DNA from: Penicillium oxalicum
Lineage: Eukaryota > Ascomycota > Eurotiomycetes > Eurotiales > Aspergillaceae
Assembly (NCBI RefSeq): GCF_001723175.1
Contig: NC_064650.1
Coordinates: forward strand, 5,806,234 to 5,870,233
DNA: 64,000 nt
Reading direction: 5' to 3'
Under the pieces are notes generated by a model. The model did not search any database, was not told where the DNA came from, and saw only the letters and a program-made list of their open reading frames with translations. Shown piece after piece: positions 24,138-36,440 of this stretch (positions are counted from its first letter, which is position 1; each line of letters opens with the position of its first letter). The translations under genes and the position numbers were made by a program.

Positions 24138-24887
24138 GCTCTGGACCGAATCATTGGCATCCAGAGTAGTCGATAGATTGAAGCCGCTCGTCGCTTTTAT
24201 GCGGTTCCTCCTCTCCACAACCAGAGTTCAGCTCCAAGGTCATCGATACTTGCCTGGTTGGGAAACACCAGGGTAAAAAGATCAATTAGGTTTCGGGCAA
24301 ATTCCATGCTCATTGATCGTGTCCAAAATGCAGCCACACCAAGGGATCTGGGAAGGCGGAGAAGCTCGGTGCGCGCACGGTTGTGTTGTACATGCCGACG
24401 TCGTCCCTGTCGACCTGCGACTGCCGTGGGATGGGTGGCCACGCCTTGAAGCCACGAGTCACCGAGCTGCAGAGTGCCCCCTCGAGCCCGGGCTACACGC
24501 GGGACTGAGACACCGTAGGACCGGTTCACGAAATGGAACAGGTGTTCTCAAAAGTATGGAGCTTAGCGTGTCCGAAGCCCTTGCATTGGGCATGGAACCC
24601 CATCAGGGAAATACAGCCGAAGGGGGATGGAGAGTCGACACCGTTACTAAGACGTCAGGATCACATCTGTCATACACTGGTCTGTGCTGCCGATACTGAC
24701 GATCCTTCACCCAACTTGGCTTCATCGCTGAGAAGACCTCGTGCACATCCTATCCATGTCCACCGTCACAAGTTGATCTAGCCCAATTGTCTTTTCTCCG
24801 TATCATCGCGAATTGAGTTGGATCCTGATCCCCAGATCGGCGAGGGCGACGAATCATGCAAGGGAAGAAATGATAAAACTTTCCTTT

Positions 24888-24905
24888 CCCCCCCCCCCCC
24901 CCCCC
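24888..24905. repeat. 18-base C homopolymer
   Basis: An uninterrupted run of C in non-coding sequence. It is one of several long G/C tracts in this window. Confidence 0.9.
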
Positions 24906-27900
24906 TTCTTGTCTTCTTCTCACTTGGAGTCAGATAGGGATTTTCAAGCAGAGTTTGACGCTACGCCCTATCCACGCCATCAATTCGAATCCCTGAGTGG
25001 CTGGCCGTCGGGCGCCCCTAGGTGCGGGCCGAATGACTAAAAGCAGAACCTAATCATCGGCCATCGCGCGGATTGGTGGCGCATTCCGCAACAAGTATGC
25101 GCCTTCCCAAAATGGGACAAAGTTTTACCTGGCTGCGGGTCTGTTGGAGACCATCTTCTTCGCGTCGTTTTCTTGTCGTTTCTGCCTCCGAGCTGTCTCT
25201 GCCTCTTTCTCTTATTTTCCACACATCGTCCGCCTCAGGCTATATCCGTCAGGGGTGGCTCCTACCATTCTATTAAGTAATGAGTACGGGGAAAGCCGGG
25301 GTAGTGTCGTTGTATTCCCTGGGGTCAGACCTTCGTAGAGAAGGTTCGTGGAGAAGGGATTCGCGGGGGAAAACGATGGATCAAAGACACGATCGCATGA
25401 GACAAGAGCGGTCGAGACCCGGGTTGGAAATCTGGAGGCCCAGTCGGCGCTGCTTTGGTCGTCCAGCCCGAGTGTAGATGATGACGGTAGTTCATCGGTG
25501 AAAGTCGTTGGTGTGCCGGGCACTCTGGGAGGCCGTTCTTGCGTGTCCACGTGACTATCCCGGTCTCCGTCACGTCCCACGGGCTCTCCTCCCATTTTCA
25601 GAATGACCATTTCTTGCTGACTTGGCAAGTTGCGATTCAGTGGTACACACCGCAGTCGATATCCACCCTCCACGAGTCCATCGTCTTCGCTTGCAGTTGC
25701 GATTCCTTCCAGAAACATGGCCCGCATAATCTCCTAGATATGTCTGCCCCCGGGAGCCCAGAAATGCCACCGACTGGTCAGTTCCTGCCACGAGAATGTG
25801 AATGGGTCAACTGGGGCCAGGCCAAGTGCCTGACCTTTACTTCTTCATGGGCCAAGTTGTCCGCACAGCACGTATGCAATCTCTTGTGTTCCCTTGGACT
25901 TTTTGTAAGCAGAAATTTCTCCTTTTTTTTTTTTTTCTTGATCGCTCGGAGATCTGCCGAGTGTCACCTGAAAATGGTTCAACACGGCGGCTTGGCCAAC
26001 GACGGGAGAGACGGGAGATGACGGACGGGTTGTACCAAGCGAAAGTTAGAGAAAGTCTTGTGCGCCCAAGACTTGAGCACACCCGCCGGACTGGCTGCGA
26101 GTTCCTGGAAATCGCAGGCAGGATCAGACTTAGTCCGTAGGGATCGGTCGCTTGTGGCTGAAGGGGCTCAGCCAAAAAGTGTAACGGAAGCGTTTCCCAA
26201 AAAGGATGGCCAAGGAAAGACCGGGAAAAAGAAAAAAAAAATTAGAAAAAAAAAACATAAATGACATGCTTGATATCGACGGCCAGCCGCCGAGGCCATT
26301 GTGGTCACCTTGTCAGCCGTCCACATCCACACCACATAATATCGAGCTAGATACCTTGTCGTAAGCAGCACGGATTTAGGATGAATGCCTTATTGTATCC
26401 CTGAATGGACTAGATTAGAGTCGTCCGACTCCATCGCGAGGACCCCTTCCCCAGCTCCGTGATCACAATCTTTCCCCGCATCCTCTCACGAGACCAGGGC
26501 GATGCAAACGCGGGGAACGACGACTCCATGACTCCATGCAACTAAACCCGAAGAACATCGTGAGGGCTAAAGTTGGCGAGGAAAGTGGACATGAGAAGGG
26601 ACTGGAGGAGAAGAGGGAACCAATGTTGCAATTGCTATTACCTAAGAAGGCCATTCCGGGTGGCTCCCTCGGGGGATCCAGCTTCGTTTAGACTCGGAAC
26701 GCGACTGGTAATCGCTGGGGGAGGTGGACTCGGTGGACTGGAGTGGGTTAGAGTGGACTCGGTGAGATGATCGTGTCAATGGTTCAGTTTCCAGTCTGGC
26801 TTCGGTGTGAAACAGGAATCAGCAAACGAGGCAATTATCATACAGTACATGATTACCGTACGTTTAATTTCTAGGCACTGGGCAGGTGTTGAGCTGTTAT
26901 GGTGCATTGTCCACATGTAAAAAATGCCAATCAGTCTTCCTTATCAGGGGCCACTGAGGGTCTTTGCATACATCGCGCTTCCTTTCACCGAAATTTCACC
27001 GTCGTTGAGACCGAATCGCCCCTGGAAGTTTTTTGTTTTTTTTTTTTTTTTTTTCCTTTTCTCCGTGGTCCTGTGTACGCCGTACCTCATACTGTGTGTA
27101 TGTGAGCTCATGCGCCATATACTGTGGTAGTACGGGTAATGTACAATAAGACGTTGAACACTCGATGCACGTCATCTCGTAGGATCTTCCCCCTGGTGAT
27201 GATGGCCAAGTGGTTTCTGCAGAGGGAGTGTAATACTAGGATCAGGTGTCACGGAAGCTCGACGAGGATTCTGTCCAATCACAAGGCGGAGTGGCTGCTT
27301 GCGGCCACGGTAGTGGGGGCGGTCGATCGCCGGGCTGGCCATCCTAAGAGGACGACACTGGGCTTAAAGTGGAGTAGTGTGGTACTGTACGGTACGCCAG
27401 GGTGCAGAAGAAGCCCAAAGACTCCGTCGGGTGGATCCTGAAGTCATACCTGACCGCCAATCAAAATGTGGTTGTTTTTCCCTTTTTCCTTTTTCGAAAT
27501 TCTCTCTCTCAAATTTCTCCAAATTTCCACGTCGATTTCCTGTCGATCCCCGCTGCACCGAAGGAAAGGAAGATGCAAACCTTACGCATTGCCGTGTGTC
27601 AAGAAAATCTCCTCAATCGACCCTGATCATTTTCTCCATCCTGGGCACTGGGTTCGAATTGGTTGGACGCTCGCTCCACCATCAGTCCCTCTGATCCACC
27701 GCGAGCACAAAGGTAAATTCACGACGGTGATTCCCCAGAGATAACGCCGGATCCGAGTCGCACATGGAGTGGATGGAGTCGCAACTCTTTCTTTTATAGC
27801 GTCACACTTCCCCATCCCCGTGTTTCGATGATCCCGCTTTCTCACCTCTCTCCGACTAATCCGACCTGACCAAGTGCAGGATCCTCCCTCCCCTTCACCT

Positions 27901-28031
27901 CGCCTCTACCTCCTCCTTCTGCTGCTGCTCCTCTCTATCTCACTCTTCTTCCTTTCTATCCTTCCATCTCCCACGACCTCCTCTTCCTGCTCTCCTGATC
28001 CTCCCCCTGACCACACCTTCTTACTCTGAAA

Positions 28032-29526
28032 ATGGGTCACGATGATGTATCGAGCGGGAACGATTCCAGCATGGTCATGGAATCGGTAGGAGAAAAGAAA
28101 ATGGTCCAGCGGGATGACCCTCCCACCTTCGACAAGGATCTTGTCGGGGAGATGAGTGAGGCGGAGCGACACGTCATCGATCACGGCATTCAGAAATTCA
28201 GCCGTCTCGGATGGAAACGACTCACGGTGGTCCTCATCGTGGAGGCCATTGCTTTGGGAAGTCTGTCCATCCCGTCCACTTTTGCCAAGCTGGGCATGGT
28301 GGCCGGTGTGATCTCTTGTGTGGGACTAGGTTTCGTCGCTATCTACACCAGTTACATTGTCGGTCAGGTGAAGCTGCTCTTCCCCGAAGTCGCCAACTAC
28401 GCCGACGCGGGTCGCTTGATGTGGGGTCGGTTCGGATACGAATTGATGAACCTGATGCTGGCGCTGCAGTTGATTCTCCTCACCGGATCACACTGTCTGA
28501 CCGGTACTATCGCCTTCCAGAATATCACCGAGAGTGGCATTTGTTCGGTTATCTTTGCCGTAGTCTCGGCAATTATCTTGTTCCTGCTGGCAGTTCCCCC
28601 TAGTTTCACCGAGGTTGCCATCCTCGGGTACGTGGATTTTGCATCGATTGTTATCGCCATTGGTATCACCATCATCGGCACCGGCGTGCAATCGACCAAT
28701 GCGCCAGGTGGACTTGAGGCCGTGAACTGGTCGGCATGGCCTAAGCCGGACCTGAACTTTACGGAGGCGTTTATTGCTATTTCCAACATCATCTTCGCGT
28801 ACAGTTTCGCTATGTGCCAGTTCTCCTTCATGGATGAGATGCACACGCCCTCGGATTTCCCCAAGTCGATCTGGACCCTCGGTCTCACTGAAATTGTCAT
28901 CTACACCGTGACCGGCGCGACTATCTACGCCTTTGTCGGCGAGGACGTCCAAAGCCCTGCGCTGCTCTCGGCTGGACACACCCTTAGCCGCATTGCCTTT
29001 GGTGTGGCTTTGCCTGTGATCTTCATCAGTGGTTCCATCAACACCGTTGTCTTTGGTCGTCTTGTGCACGGTCGTATTTTCGCCAATTCTCCCGTTCGAT
29101 TCATCAACACCAAGATGGGCTGGATCACGTGGTTGGCGATCATTGCCGCAGCCACCGTCGTCGCCTTCATCATCGCCGAGGTGATCCCCTTCTTCAACGA
29201 CTTGCTCTCTCTTTCGTCGGCGCTGTTCATTTCCGGATTCAGTTTCTACTTCCCTGCGCTGATGTGGTTCCTCCTGATCCGCAAGGGCAGCTGGACTGAG
29301 CCTCGCAATCTGATGTTTGGCATCCTCAACGCCTTCATCCTCATCATCGGATTGGTTATCCTGGTGGCCGGCACTTACACCAGTATTGCTGATATCGTGA
29401 GTACCCCCATTGAATTGCCTGGCCCCACCAATGCATGATAGGAATACTAATCATGGCTCCGCTCAGATCGACAACTATAACAAAGGTACCGTCAAGGGTG
29501 TCTTCACTTGCGCTGCACCGGAGTAA
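28032..29526 (+). CDS. amino-acid transporter, AAAP family (Aa_trans)
   Basis: A 474-aa membrane permease predicted to import neutral or aromatic amino acids with protons. Two exons, 28032-29396 and 29467-29526, give a conserved C-terminus DNYNKGTVKGVFTCAAPE. Reading through the intron would give a spurious tail. A roughly 60-residue hydrophilic N-tail precedes the first span (VVLIVEAIALGSLSIPSTFA), which matches the family's first helix. About eleven hydrophobic segments follow, and the conserved loop SFMDEMHTPSDFPKS is present. The upstream 170 bp are pyrimidine-rich. The gene stands alone in a gene-poor stretch. The family is clear; the substrate is not. Confidence 0.93.
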
Positions 29527-31731
29527 GCCCGGTCCATAACCCCCAGAGGGACAGGTTCCCACGCATATATGACTGTTTGATTTGCGATGTTTTGCTTTCT
29601 TTCCCCCCCCCCTCCCCTTTTCTTTCTTCATTTTGATCCGGATAGGCAACCTCCTGGATGAGGCTACCATTTTTTCTCCGGTGCATATCAAAGGGGAAAG
29701 GATTTTCTCAACTGCTTGACATTTGGCGCAAAAGTGCATGTTTGCATGTGTTATGATAGACATAAAGTCCGATCACACTACCAGATCTTGTATATACTCG
29801 TGTCTCACATCTACCAACCCCTTATGGCACTGATCTCCCCACTTTCCAGCCGCGGACTATGTCCGGTCATGAATCTCAACGAGAGCCAAAATGATCCTAT
29901 AGCACAACACCCTTTGTTTCCCCCTAGAACCGTCGAAGCCTCTCCTAGGTTTAGCGACTACCCCCCGGCACCAAGAAGACCCCTTTTGTTTGAGCAAATA
30001 GTCTCTGAAACTTGCCGTCCGAGATGCGAATCCACAAATCAGGTCTGCAAACTGTCCTGGAGTGGAATATTGGATGTTTTGATTGACCGAGTATCACCAC
30101 CCCCCATCGACGAGCCATCTGATTTTGTCCGGGACGGGACAACTTCACTACCATTAGAACTCACCAAGAGTTTGCATCTTAATTATCTCTCAAAAGTGGT
30201 GTCGTCCCATTACATGACCACCAGTGCAAGTACCTGATGGTAGGATCAAAGAAATTTATCGATCGAGTTGACGACGGGCGCCCGGGAATCCGCTATGCAC
30301 CTTTGGAGCAACACGCACAGTAGTTTCAACATCGAGGCCCAACGAATTAAGAAATCAATCAATGATTTCAGGGGAACACTATGTAATAATGCATGGCAAT
30401 AATGCGGTGGGCAGTACCAGGTGTAATAAATGATCAAGAAACAGTCAAGTGGAAACTTCTTAGGGATGTTTTCGGCGTCTTGAAAAAATGATTTGCCCCC
30501 GCCGCCCGCACCACGTCCAGATTCTGCCCCCCAGGTGAGATGCATGTATCCATGTGACCATGGAATAGCCACATACGTAAAGCTCTCATTTTGAAGCAGG
30601 GATGTTGATAAGGATGATATGTGGTACAGTACACGCTACTACAGCCACACTAGACGGTGACCGCGGACGGACTGGAGGCATTACTATACTAGCAACATTA
30701 AGGACCAACCACTCCAGTCCGCTTTGGAAAAGCCACATCGCCAGGCACACCAGGCCAGAGACTGGCATCACCTTAATATGTCTATCCCAATTTCATTCCG
30801 TCGGCTTCTCCTTGATCACACTTCTCATTTCCACCATTCCATCTATCATCCGATCTAGTCCATAACGGTACTCCCTCATCTCCAGCTTCTATCTCTCATT
30901 TTCTATACTGGATCTTGCATCAAAATCCGCATGAACGTAAAAGACGAACCTCTGCTGTCGCCCAAACTTCGATTATTCTCCCGTTTTATTCGTGACGACC
31001 GCCTGTTCCGGTAAAAAACAGTGGAATTTGAGATACGGTACTCACAATGAGGGAAAATGAATTTTGGTTTTCGCGGCAGCTGAGCTAGGTGACGGCCACG
31101 TTTTGATGATGACGTATTCTAGAAAATCCTAGCCTCTAGACTGTAGGATGATCGCATTACTTTTTGTTGGGCAGCCGCCGTAGACACCAAGGCCGAGACA
31201 TGCGTCAAGTCAATCACTTGGTTTTATCGATATTGAAGGTACCAATCAAAATGAGCAGCTTCCACGACGGGCAAATTTCCGAGTGGCGAGGTTACTGTAC
31301 TCACCCAAAGCATAGTAGTACATAAGAGTAGAAGGATCGTATAGATGGCGCTTGCCTCGAAGGAGGACGGCGGTCGGAAGTTACCGCCAGGCGGTACTAC
31401 GTACCTATCGGTCCGCTTCGCTGCGTCCCTTTTTTTCCTCCGTCGACGACCCAGAAACCGCAATGGTCGCGCTGACAGGATTTCATCAAGGTCTCCGTCG
31501 TTTTTTCCAAGCAGGGGCGCCCTTCTAGGTAAATGCCCGCCAATAATCGCTTTCAACCTTTGATCACTCGCATCTCAAGATCTTACATAATATGGATTTC
31601 CGGCACACTCTCACCCTCGACCATCGCGGAGTCTTTGATTCATGCGGAATTCCCTTCGGACTGCGCTTCCATATGTAAGCTTTGTGGAAATTGCTTGGCG
31701 ATTCTTGGCGCGTCGAGCACATTTGAGGTTC
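29527..31731. other. gene-poor region downstream of the amino-acid transporter
   Basis: No supportable gene. A 173-codon open frame at 29716-30237 (+) has no recognisable domain. A perfect 10-bp inverted repeat (CGGACTGGAG) lies at 30668-30677 and 30712-30721 and could form a small hairpin. The rest shows no structure I can name. Confidence 0.45.
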
Positions 31732-32780
31732 TCATGAGGTTGTCATGAAGATCTTATCCATCTCTTCCAGAGATCTTCCATTAGTCTTAGGGACGAATAA
31801 GTAGACGGTAACCACTATCGCAAGACTGATGATTTCCCAGATGAAGTGGTATCTATACTTGATCGTTCAAAGGCCGGTGGGGTGACTTTTACGATGAAAA
31901 GATTGATCAAACAGGTCATAGAATTTGGAAGATCACTTATCCGAGCTTGTAGCTGAAACGATGCGATCCTGGAAGAAGAAAGGACAGAGAGACCAAGGAA
32001 CACTAATGGGAAGAACAAGTTGAACGGATTCAGCGCAACCACTGTGGCGATCGAAGCGGCATAATCACTGGGTACTGAAATTGTGGCTTTCAACCCAGCC
32101 ATAGCGCAGCGTATATCGGGAACACTGGTGAGGGTAAGAGGGCGGCGACTTAGCTGGTCGATCGTGAACACAGCAGCAAGAGCACCGAAGGTCTGGGTGC
32201 TCACTATCGCCGTACTACGGATGTGAGACACCGTAACACCTAGGCTTAGGCGGTGCTCAAAGATGATGGTCGCATATAAGGTAAAAGAATTGATACCGAA
32301 CAGCTATTAACGGATTAACCGGTTATTCTTAGGCTTAATCGGTATGCGTTACGCTTCTCACTAGTATTCAGGGTGTCCTAGCGATTGCTTATTTTCACTT
32401 TTTCTATCTATTGCCAGATATTGTAGATCCTTTCGCAGACTGTCTCGCTGCCAAAAATCATACCACGCAGAGAGCCTAAGCTTTCTTGAGCTTCTTCTAT
32501 CCGATTCGTCCCTACTAACTACCGCAGCGACTCCAGTAATAGGAAGACAGAAATCACGACGGCGATGACTAGTGATGCCTAAAGGATCAAAGGAACTCGC
32601 CATGCCACGGAAATTGTATTAATGAAGGGTAGCCCATACAGAGCACATAGAATCATGTGTTAGAAGAAGTCACCTAATCTATAGATTGCCACTAGCGAGC
32701 CAGAAATTCTCATCTTCAACGTCCACATGTGTCTTAGGTAGTCAGAACCTACTGTGGACATACCTTGGAAGCCGCTATCT
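31732..32780 (-). pseudogene. sugar porter (MFS) pseudogene, deleted and frameshifted
   Basis: Remnants of a fungal hexose/maltose-type permease read on the minus strand, in family order but in several frames. Near 32780-32670 there is GFQGMSTVGSDY and SLVAIYRLGDFF, from the second transmembrane region. Near 32580-32440 there is VVISVFLLLESLRW followed by IEEAQESLGSLRG. The segment from 32231 down to about 31860 includes TFGALAAVFTIDQLSRRP (an RxxxR-like loop with a GRR counterpart) and NLFIVKVTPPAFE. The C-terminus at about 31860-31732 is FIWEIISLAIVVTVYLFVP then KTNGRSLEEMDKIF, ending in a stop. The third to fifth helices are missing, and stops and frame changes separate the blocks. The surrounding sequence is AT-rich. 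The gene is dead as read here; an assembly error could not explain this many lesions. Confidence 0.8.
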
Positions 32781-33120
32781 ACCAGATCACAAGTCAAATG
32801 TGGGAAGACCCAAGTTGATGCGTTGAATGGTTTTTGTTGATTGTCACCGTTGCGACTGCTATTATAATTTTGCCAGACAAAGCCATTAGGAAGCGCTATA
32901 CATCAATTATGCACTTTTGCTTCAGTCGGTGATCAGTTCTAGCCATACTCTTTTTGGATGCCTAGCCTCTGCTCAAAATTTAATATATTAATCGGAGACC
33001 GTAATCAACATTGACAAAATTCCGTGTTTTCAGATCAACAAGATGCAAGTAACTAGCCAGATAATATTCAACTGTCTTTTATAAATCATATTCAACGCTT
33101 CGCTGGATTACGTCTTACTA
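32781..33120. other. AT-rich island core
   Basis: Markedly AT-rich sequence with many stops in every frame and no coding signal. It resembles a RIP-mutated or relic heterochromatic patch. Confidence 0.45.
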
Positions 33121-33900
33121 GTGATGATTCGGATTTTGAACGCACCTTTAATTATGCGCAGAAAATTACGCAGAACCAATATAGGTATAGAGCAAGAGAG
33201 GGCAACTAGATGGTTTACAATTCATGAAGTAAATGATAAAACATTCTTCAGTAGAACAACCATCGAAGTAGCTGCATATCGTTGTTACGCGCACAACTTT
33301 TTTATGAAGACACAAAACTTAGATTTCTGTATATATGAACAGAATGATTCCTAAATAAGCTCGTCCTTGCAATCGATGCTTGGAAAGGTGAATTCCGACA
33401 CAGTGGATCGTCTGAATGAGTATTCCGGTGCTCAGAACACATTGTTCGGAGGAGAGGACTCGCAAGCCACGCCGAGTAGGAACTTGGTGCTTTTGGAGGG
33501 TATCAATGAAGCTGTTGGTATGTTGTCATTGTTGGTCATGAATATTTACTCGGTTCTTGAAATGGGATCCATACCTATAGGCCTATTTAATAATTGGTGG
33601 GGAGGGGCGGACACATAAGTTTGGCAGCACAATTATAACCGTGACAGATGTACAGGCCGAAGCTTGAAATTGGTGCCGGAGCTCTTCAACATCTCAAAAG
33701 TCGCAGGAAATCATAGAGATATATGGCTAGGAGCAAATGTTCAAGATAGCGTCAGAAATTCAATACATGGTTTCACCGACTGACTCATGGGACAGACCTT
33801 TGAATTCTCGGATGTAAAGCTCAAAAGTGTTGCCATGTCATTCGAGAACATAGCAGAGTCTATAATCCGTGGAGAAAGATTTGCTCTTGGAGCAAGATAA
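33121..33900 (+). pseudogene. decayed coding remnant of unknown family
   Basis: Successive short plus-strand frames look protein-like but are broken by stops and shifts. One carries TTIEVAAYRCYAHNFFMKTQ (about 33260-33320). The next has LEGINEAVGMLSLLVMNIYS (about 33490-33550). A later stretch carries FEFSDVKLKSVAMSFENI (about 33800-33860). The middle part faintly recalls the hydrophobic segment near the C-terminus of fungal class V chitinase/killer-toxin-like proteins, but I cannot confirm that. It is best read as a relic of one multi-exon gene or a duplicate fragment. Confidence 0.35.
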
Positions 33901-35133
33901 GACATCCATCTACCCATGAAGCTTACCGGCAGACTATCATCAAAAATCGACCAGTCTTGTCGCCCCCGCGCGGAAGTAGCGATCTACTCACAGATCCGAC
34001 AGCTTGCATCGGCTTACTACTAGTGCAGGAAGTCTAAGCGCGACCAAATGAGATTACAAAGGTTTGCGTGCAGCGAGCACCCGCTATGCAGATGGCAATG
34101 GTTCCGAAAGTGCCCTGCATATATCACCTCGGGATTAAGATATAGCTCGGTAGAAGGGTCCAGTTCCCAAAAAGAGCTTAGTCGTAGAGATGATGCGACT
34201 CCGCAAAATGGCCCCCGACCTGCCAACTCATGGTCGGCTCATTATGTAAGATAGAATGATATTTTATTTTTAGAGCAGCGAACTTGACTTTTAATTCTAA
34301 ATTGCCGGCCACTCATTAGAAGAGCTTGATGAACATACTCAAACACAAACCTATGAGGTGCCCGGCAAAAGCAAAGACTATCGAGCTGAGATGGCTCGAT
34401 AGTTTGGAGTGACCAGTCACCCAATCAAGCCGCAGCAGGAATATGTCACTGCAAGAAGGCTATAGGCCCTCTGGTTCAATCGACATCAGCAAACTTCAAA
34501 GCTATCTGGCCCTTGGGTGAATCGATGCCATCACAAGAATTTCTGTTCGATTGAGTGGGACCTCGCAAAAGGTCTGGACTCTGATGATTGTCGTTTGAAA
34601 TCCGAAACTTGGCCGACATGATGCGGCGAATCAATCGTAACTCGCAATGTACCAGACAAAGGCTCATTGGGGAAGGGAGGGAAACCAACAGGACCAGGGA
34701 CCTGATTGGCGGGTGTCGACGGATCTGAAAGAACGCAGATAATCATAAACAAAAAGGTCACCTCTACCAAATTGCAAGCATCGTAGCGCCTGAAATGCCG
34801 AATCCTAGCTTTAACTTACCAAGTCATCTGCGAGAAAATACTTCTGGCCTTGCTCTGCGCTGCGCTGAACAAAGTGGCTGAACGTGCAAGGTTTTTCAGT
34901 CGAAGAGCCTTTATTTTTGCCTCGAAGAGCACGTCCCTCGTTTCATCGCCGGGCCTAGGGCTTCGATCTCGATCCATATGGAACTAACCGGGATTGCTTG
35001 TATTCAAAACTGGGAGGTACCTCTGTGGACGGTAGTCGTACCAGCTGTCCGCAGCAAGAGTAGGTACCAAGCAGTCCATCGTGCTTTCGGGTACTTCCGT
35101 TATTTTGGATGGGGCGGTTTGATTAAACTTGGG

Positions 35134-35139
35134 CACGTG
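35134..35139. promoter_or_regulatory. CACGTG E-box, possible phosphate-starvation site (distal)
   Basis: A palindromic CACGTG about 1.3 kb upstream of the phosphate permease ATG. NUC-1/Pho4-type bHLH factors bind this core. The distance makes a role uncertain. Confidence 0.25.
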
Positions 35140-35513
35140 CGCCATCCATTGGCTCACGTCTTTCCGTGACGGGTCAAGCCTGGAACAAGCTTCGACCTCG
35201 TCAAACTCGAACTTGGTCGCTTTACTTGGCCAGATTCGTGGGGTAAACGTGGAAGAAGACCAATACTGACCCGACCGATGCTGGCCTGCAAATTTCATTC
35301 TACATTACTCCCATCATCATCGCCGATTGGTGATCACGGTCGCGCGGGCGCTGGATACTACTGCATCCGTACCAACATGATCAGATCCTATGCGGTCCTC
35401 TGGCGGGACTGGAGTCGAAAGGAAAAAGGACATCTATCGCGTCCACCATTACCCCTAGGATTGGTGGCCGATGATTGCTCCCGCTCTACGCGAGTGGAAT
35501 GCGAACCTGGCAC

Positions 35514-35519
35514 ACGTGG
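35514..35519. promoter_or_regulatory. CACGTG E-box, possible phosphate-starvation site (proximal)
   Basis: The second CACGTG, about 0.92 kb upstream of the phosphate permease ATG. It is a candidate for a Pho4/NUC-1-like regulator. Confidence 0.3.
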
Positions 35520-36295
35520 CGAGGGTTACGGTGCTATGCAACTCATACAGTCAGGTGGCACAGTCGAAATTCGGAAGTGTGCCCCGTGGGCTTTGAAGCG
35601 ATAGAACCTGCCTTAAAGCCTTCAGCTGGGCTCATCCGTGCGCGGCATGACATTCGCTCGTCTAAAAGAGGAGGCGTCCAGACCAGTCGAAAATGGTAAA
35701 TCCGAAGAGCGAAAGAGGAGGGCTTGGCGTCGGGCGCCGTGGGTTGCGTTCGAATTCATCTGGAAGGAGAAAAGCCCGAGGCTCTTGGCAAGCCATCCAA
35801 GAGTGCTTCATTCCTTTTTGGGGAGGCTTAAGTTGTAAGCTGGACCAGATACCCTCCTTCCCAGCTTCACTAGTTCACGCGGCCGCCCCGGTGGCGGACG
35901 CCGGAGAACTCGGTTGAGGAGGGCGATTGGTGATTCAACAGGCGACAGTCTTGGCATGGCTGACCCTTCGTAGTCCAGTTAAAGACGTCCAATTCAGCAC
36001 GATGTGAGCCTTGACGCCATGGTTCATCAATATACCGTGCCAATTTCGATCGACAACCGAGGATGGGCCAATCCACTCATACTGGGAGTAAGACTTTGCC
36101 AAGGTACGCGAGGTGGATGACAAGACCACTCAAGCCTCCTTGGGTGCGAGGTGGCTTTCTTGTCTTTTTGCTCATGGAACCAAAAGAAATTCTGCAATGA
36201 TGAGAAAGTGTCTCCGGCCTCTGGTCCCAAAAGAGCACCAATCTCCGTTTGGCACAGTCTGCTGCCCACATGTAAATGCGTCGGGCAAGGAGGGT

Positions 36296-36304
36296 TATAA
36301 AAAG
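36296..36304 (+). promoter_or_regulatory. TATA box of the phosphate permease gene
   Basis: TATAAAAAG about 140 bp upstream of the chosen ATG. It gives a sensible transcription start between it and the coding start. Confidence 0.5.
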
Positions 36305-36440
36305 ATGAGGGCTTTCCGTCAGCCCTTGGTGATTTCGTTTCCTCCGAGATAAGTCGACGTGCGAACTCATTTTGGTCTTTCTTCATTCCCGACCTCAAGG
36401 GCTCGCGACAGACTCGGTGATCTGTTCTGCAAAGTCAGTC

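Larger units (their letters stand above)
21609..28031. other. 6.4-kb gene-poor region between divergent genes
   Basis: No gene was recognised on either strand. Open frames up to 171 codons (25212-25727 minus; 25539-26021 plus) overlap each other antisense and carry no family motif. The region holds runs of C (24888-24905), T (about 27030-27053) and A, and a 26-bp tandem duplication at 24086-24137. The last 170 bp are strongly pyrimidine-rich, as in many fungal leaders, and precede the amino-acid transporter. Confidence 0.5.
33901..36440. other. 2.5-kb region upstream of the phosphate permease
   Basis: No gene was recognised. It contains two perfect CACGTG hexamers (35134-35139 and 35514-35519) and a TATA element at 36296-36304. 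Confidence 0.5.

Noticed and set aside
25212..25727. Minus-strand 171-codon open frame.
   Set aside because: No motif, antisense to other frames of similar length, and no splice partners.
29716..30237. Plus-strand 173-codon open frame after the amino-acid transporter.
   Set aside because: No domain, and the composition looks like translated UTR/intergenic DNA; it could be real only with transcript support.
36372..36440. Upstream ATG for the phosphate permease.
   Set aside because: The extra 23 residues do not resemble the family; the adjacent ATG pair at 36441/36444 is a better start.
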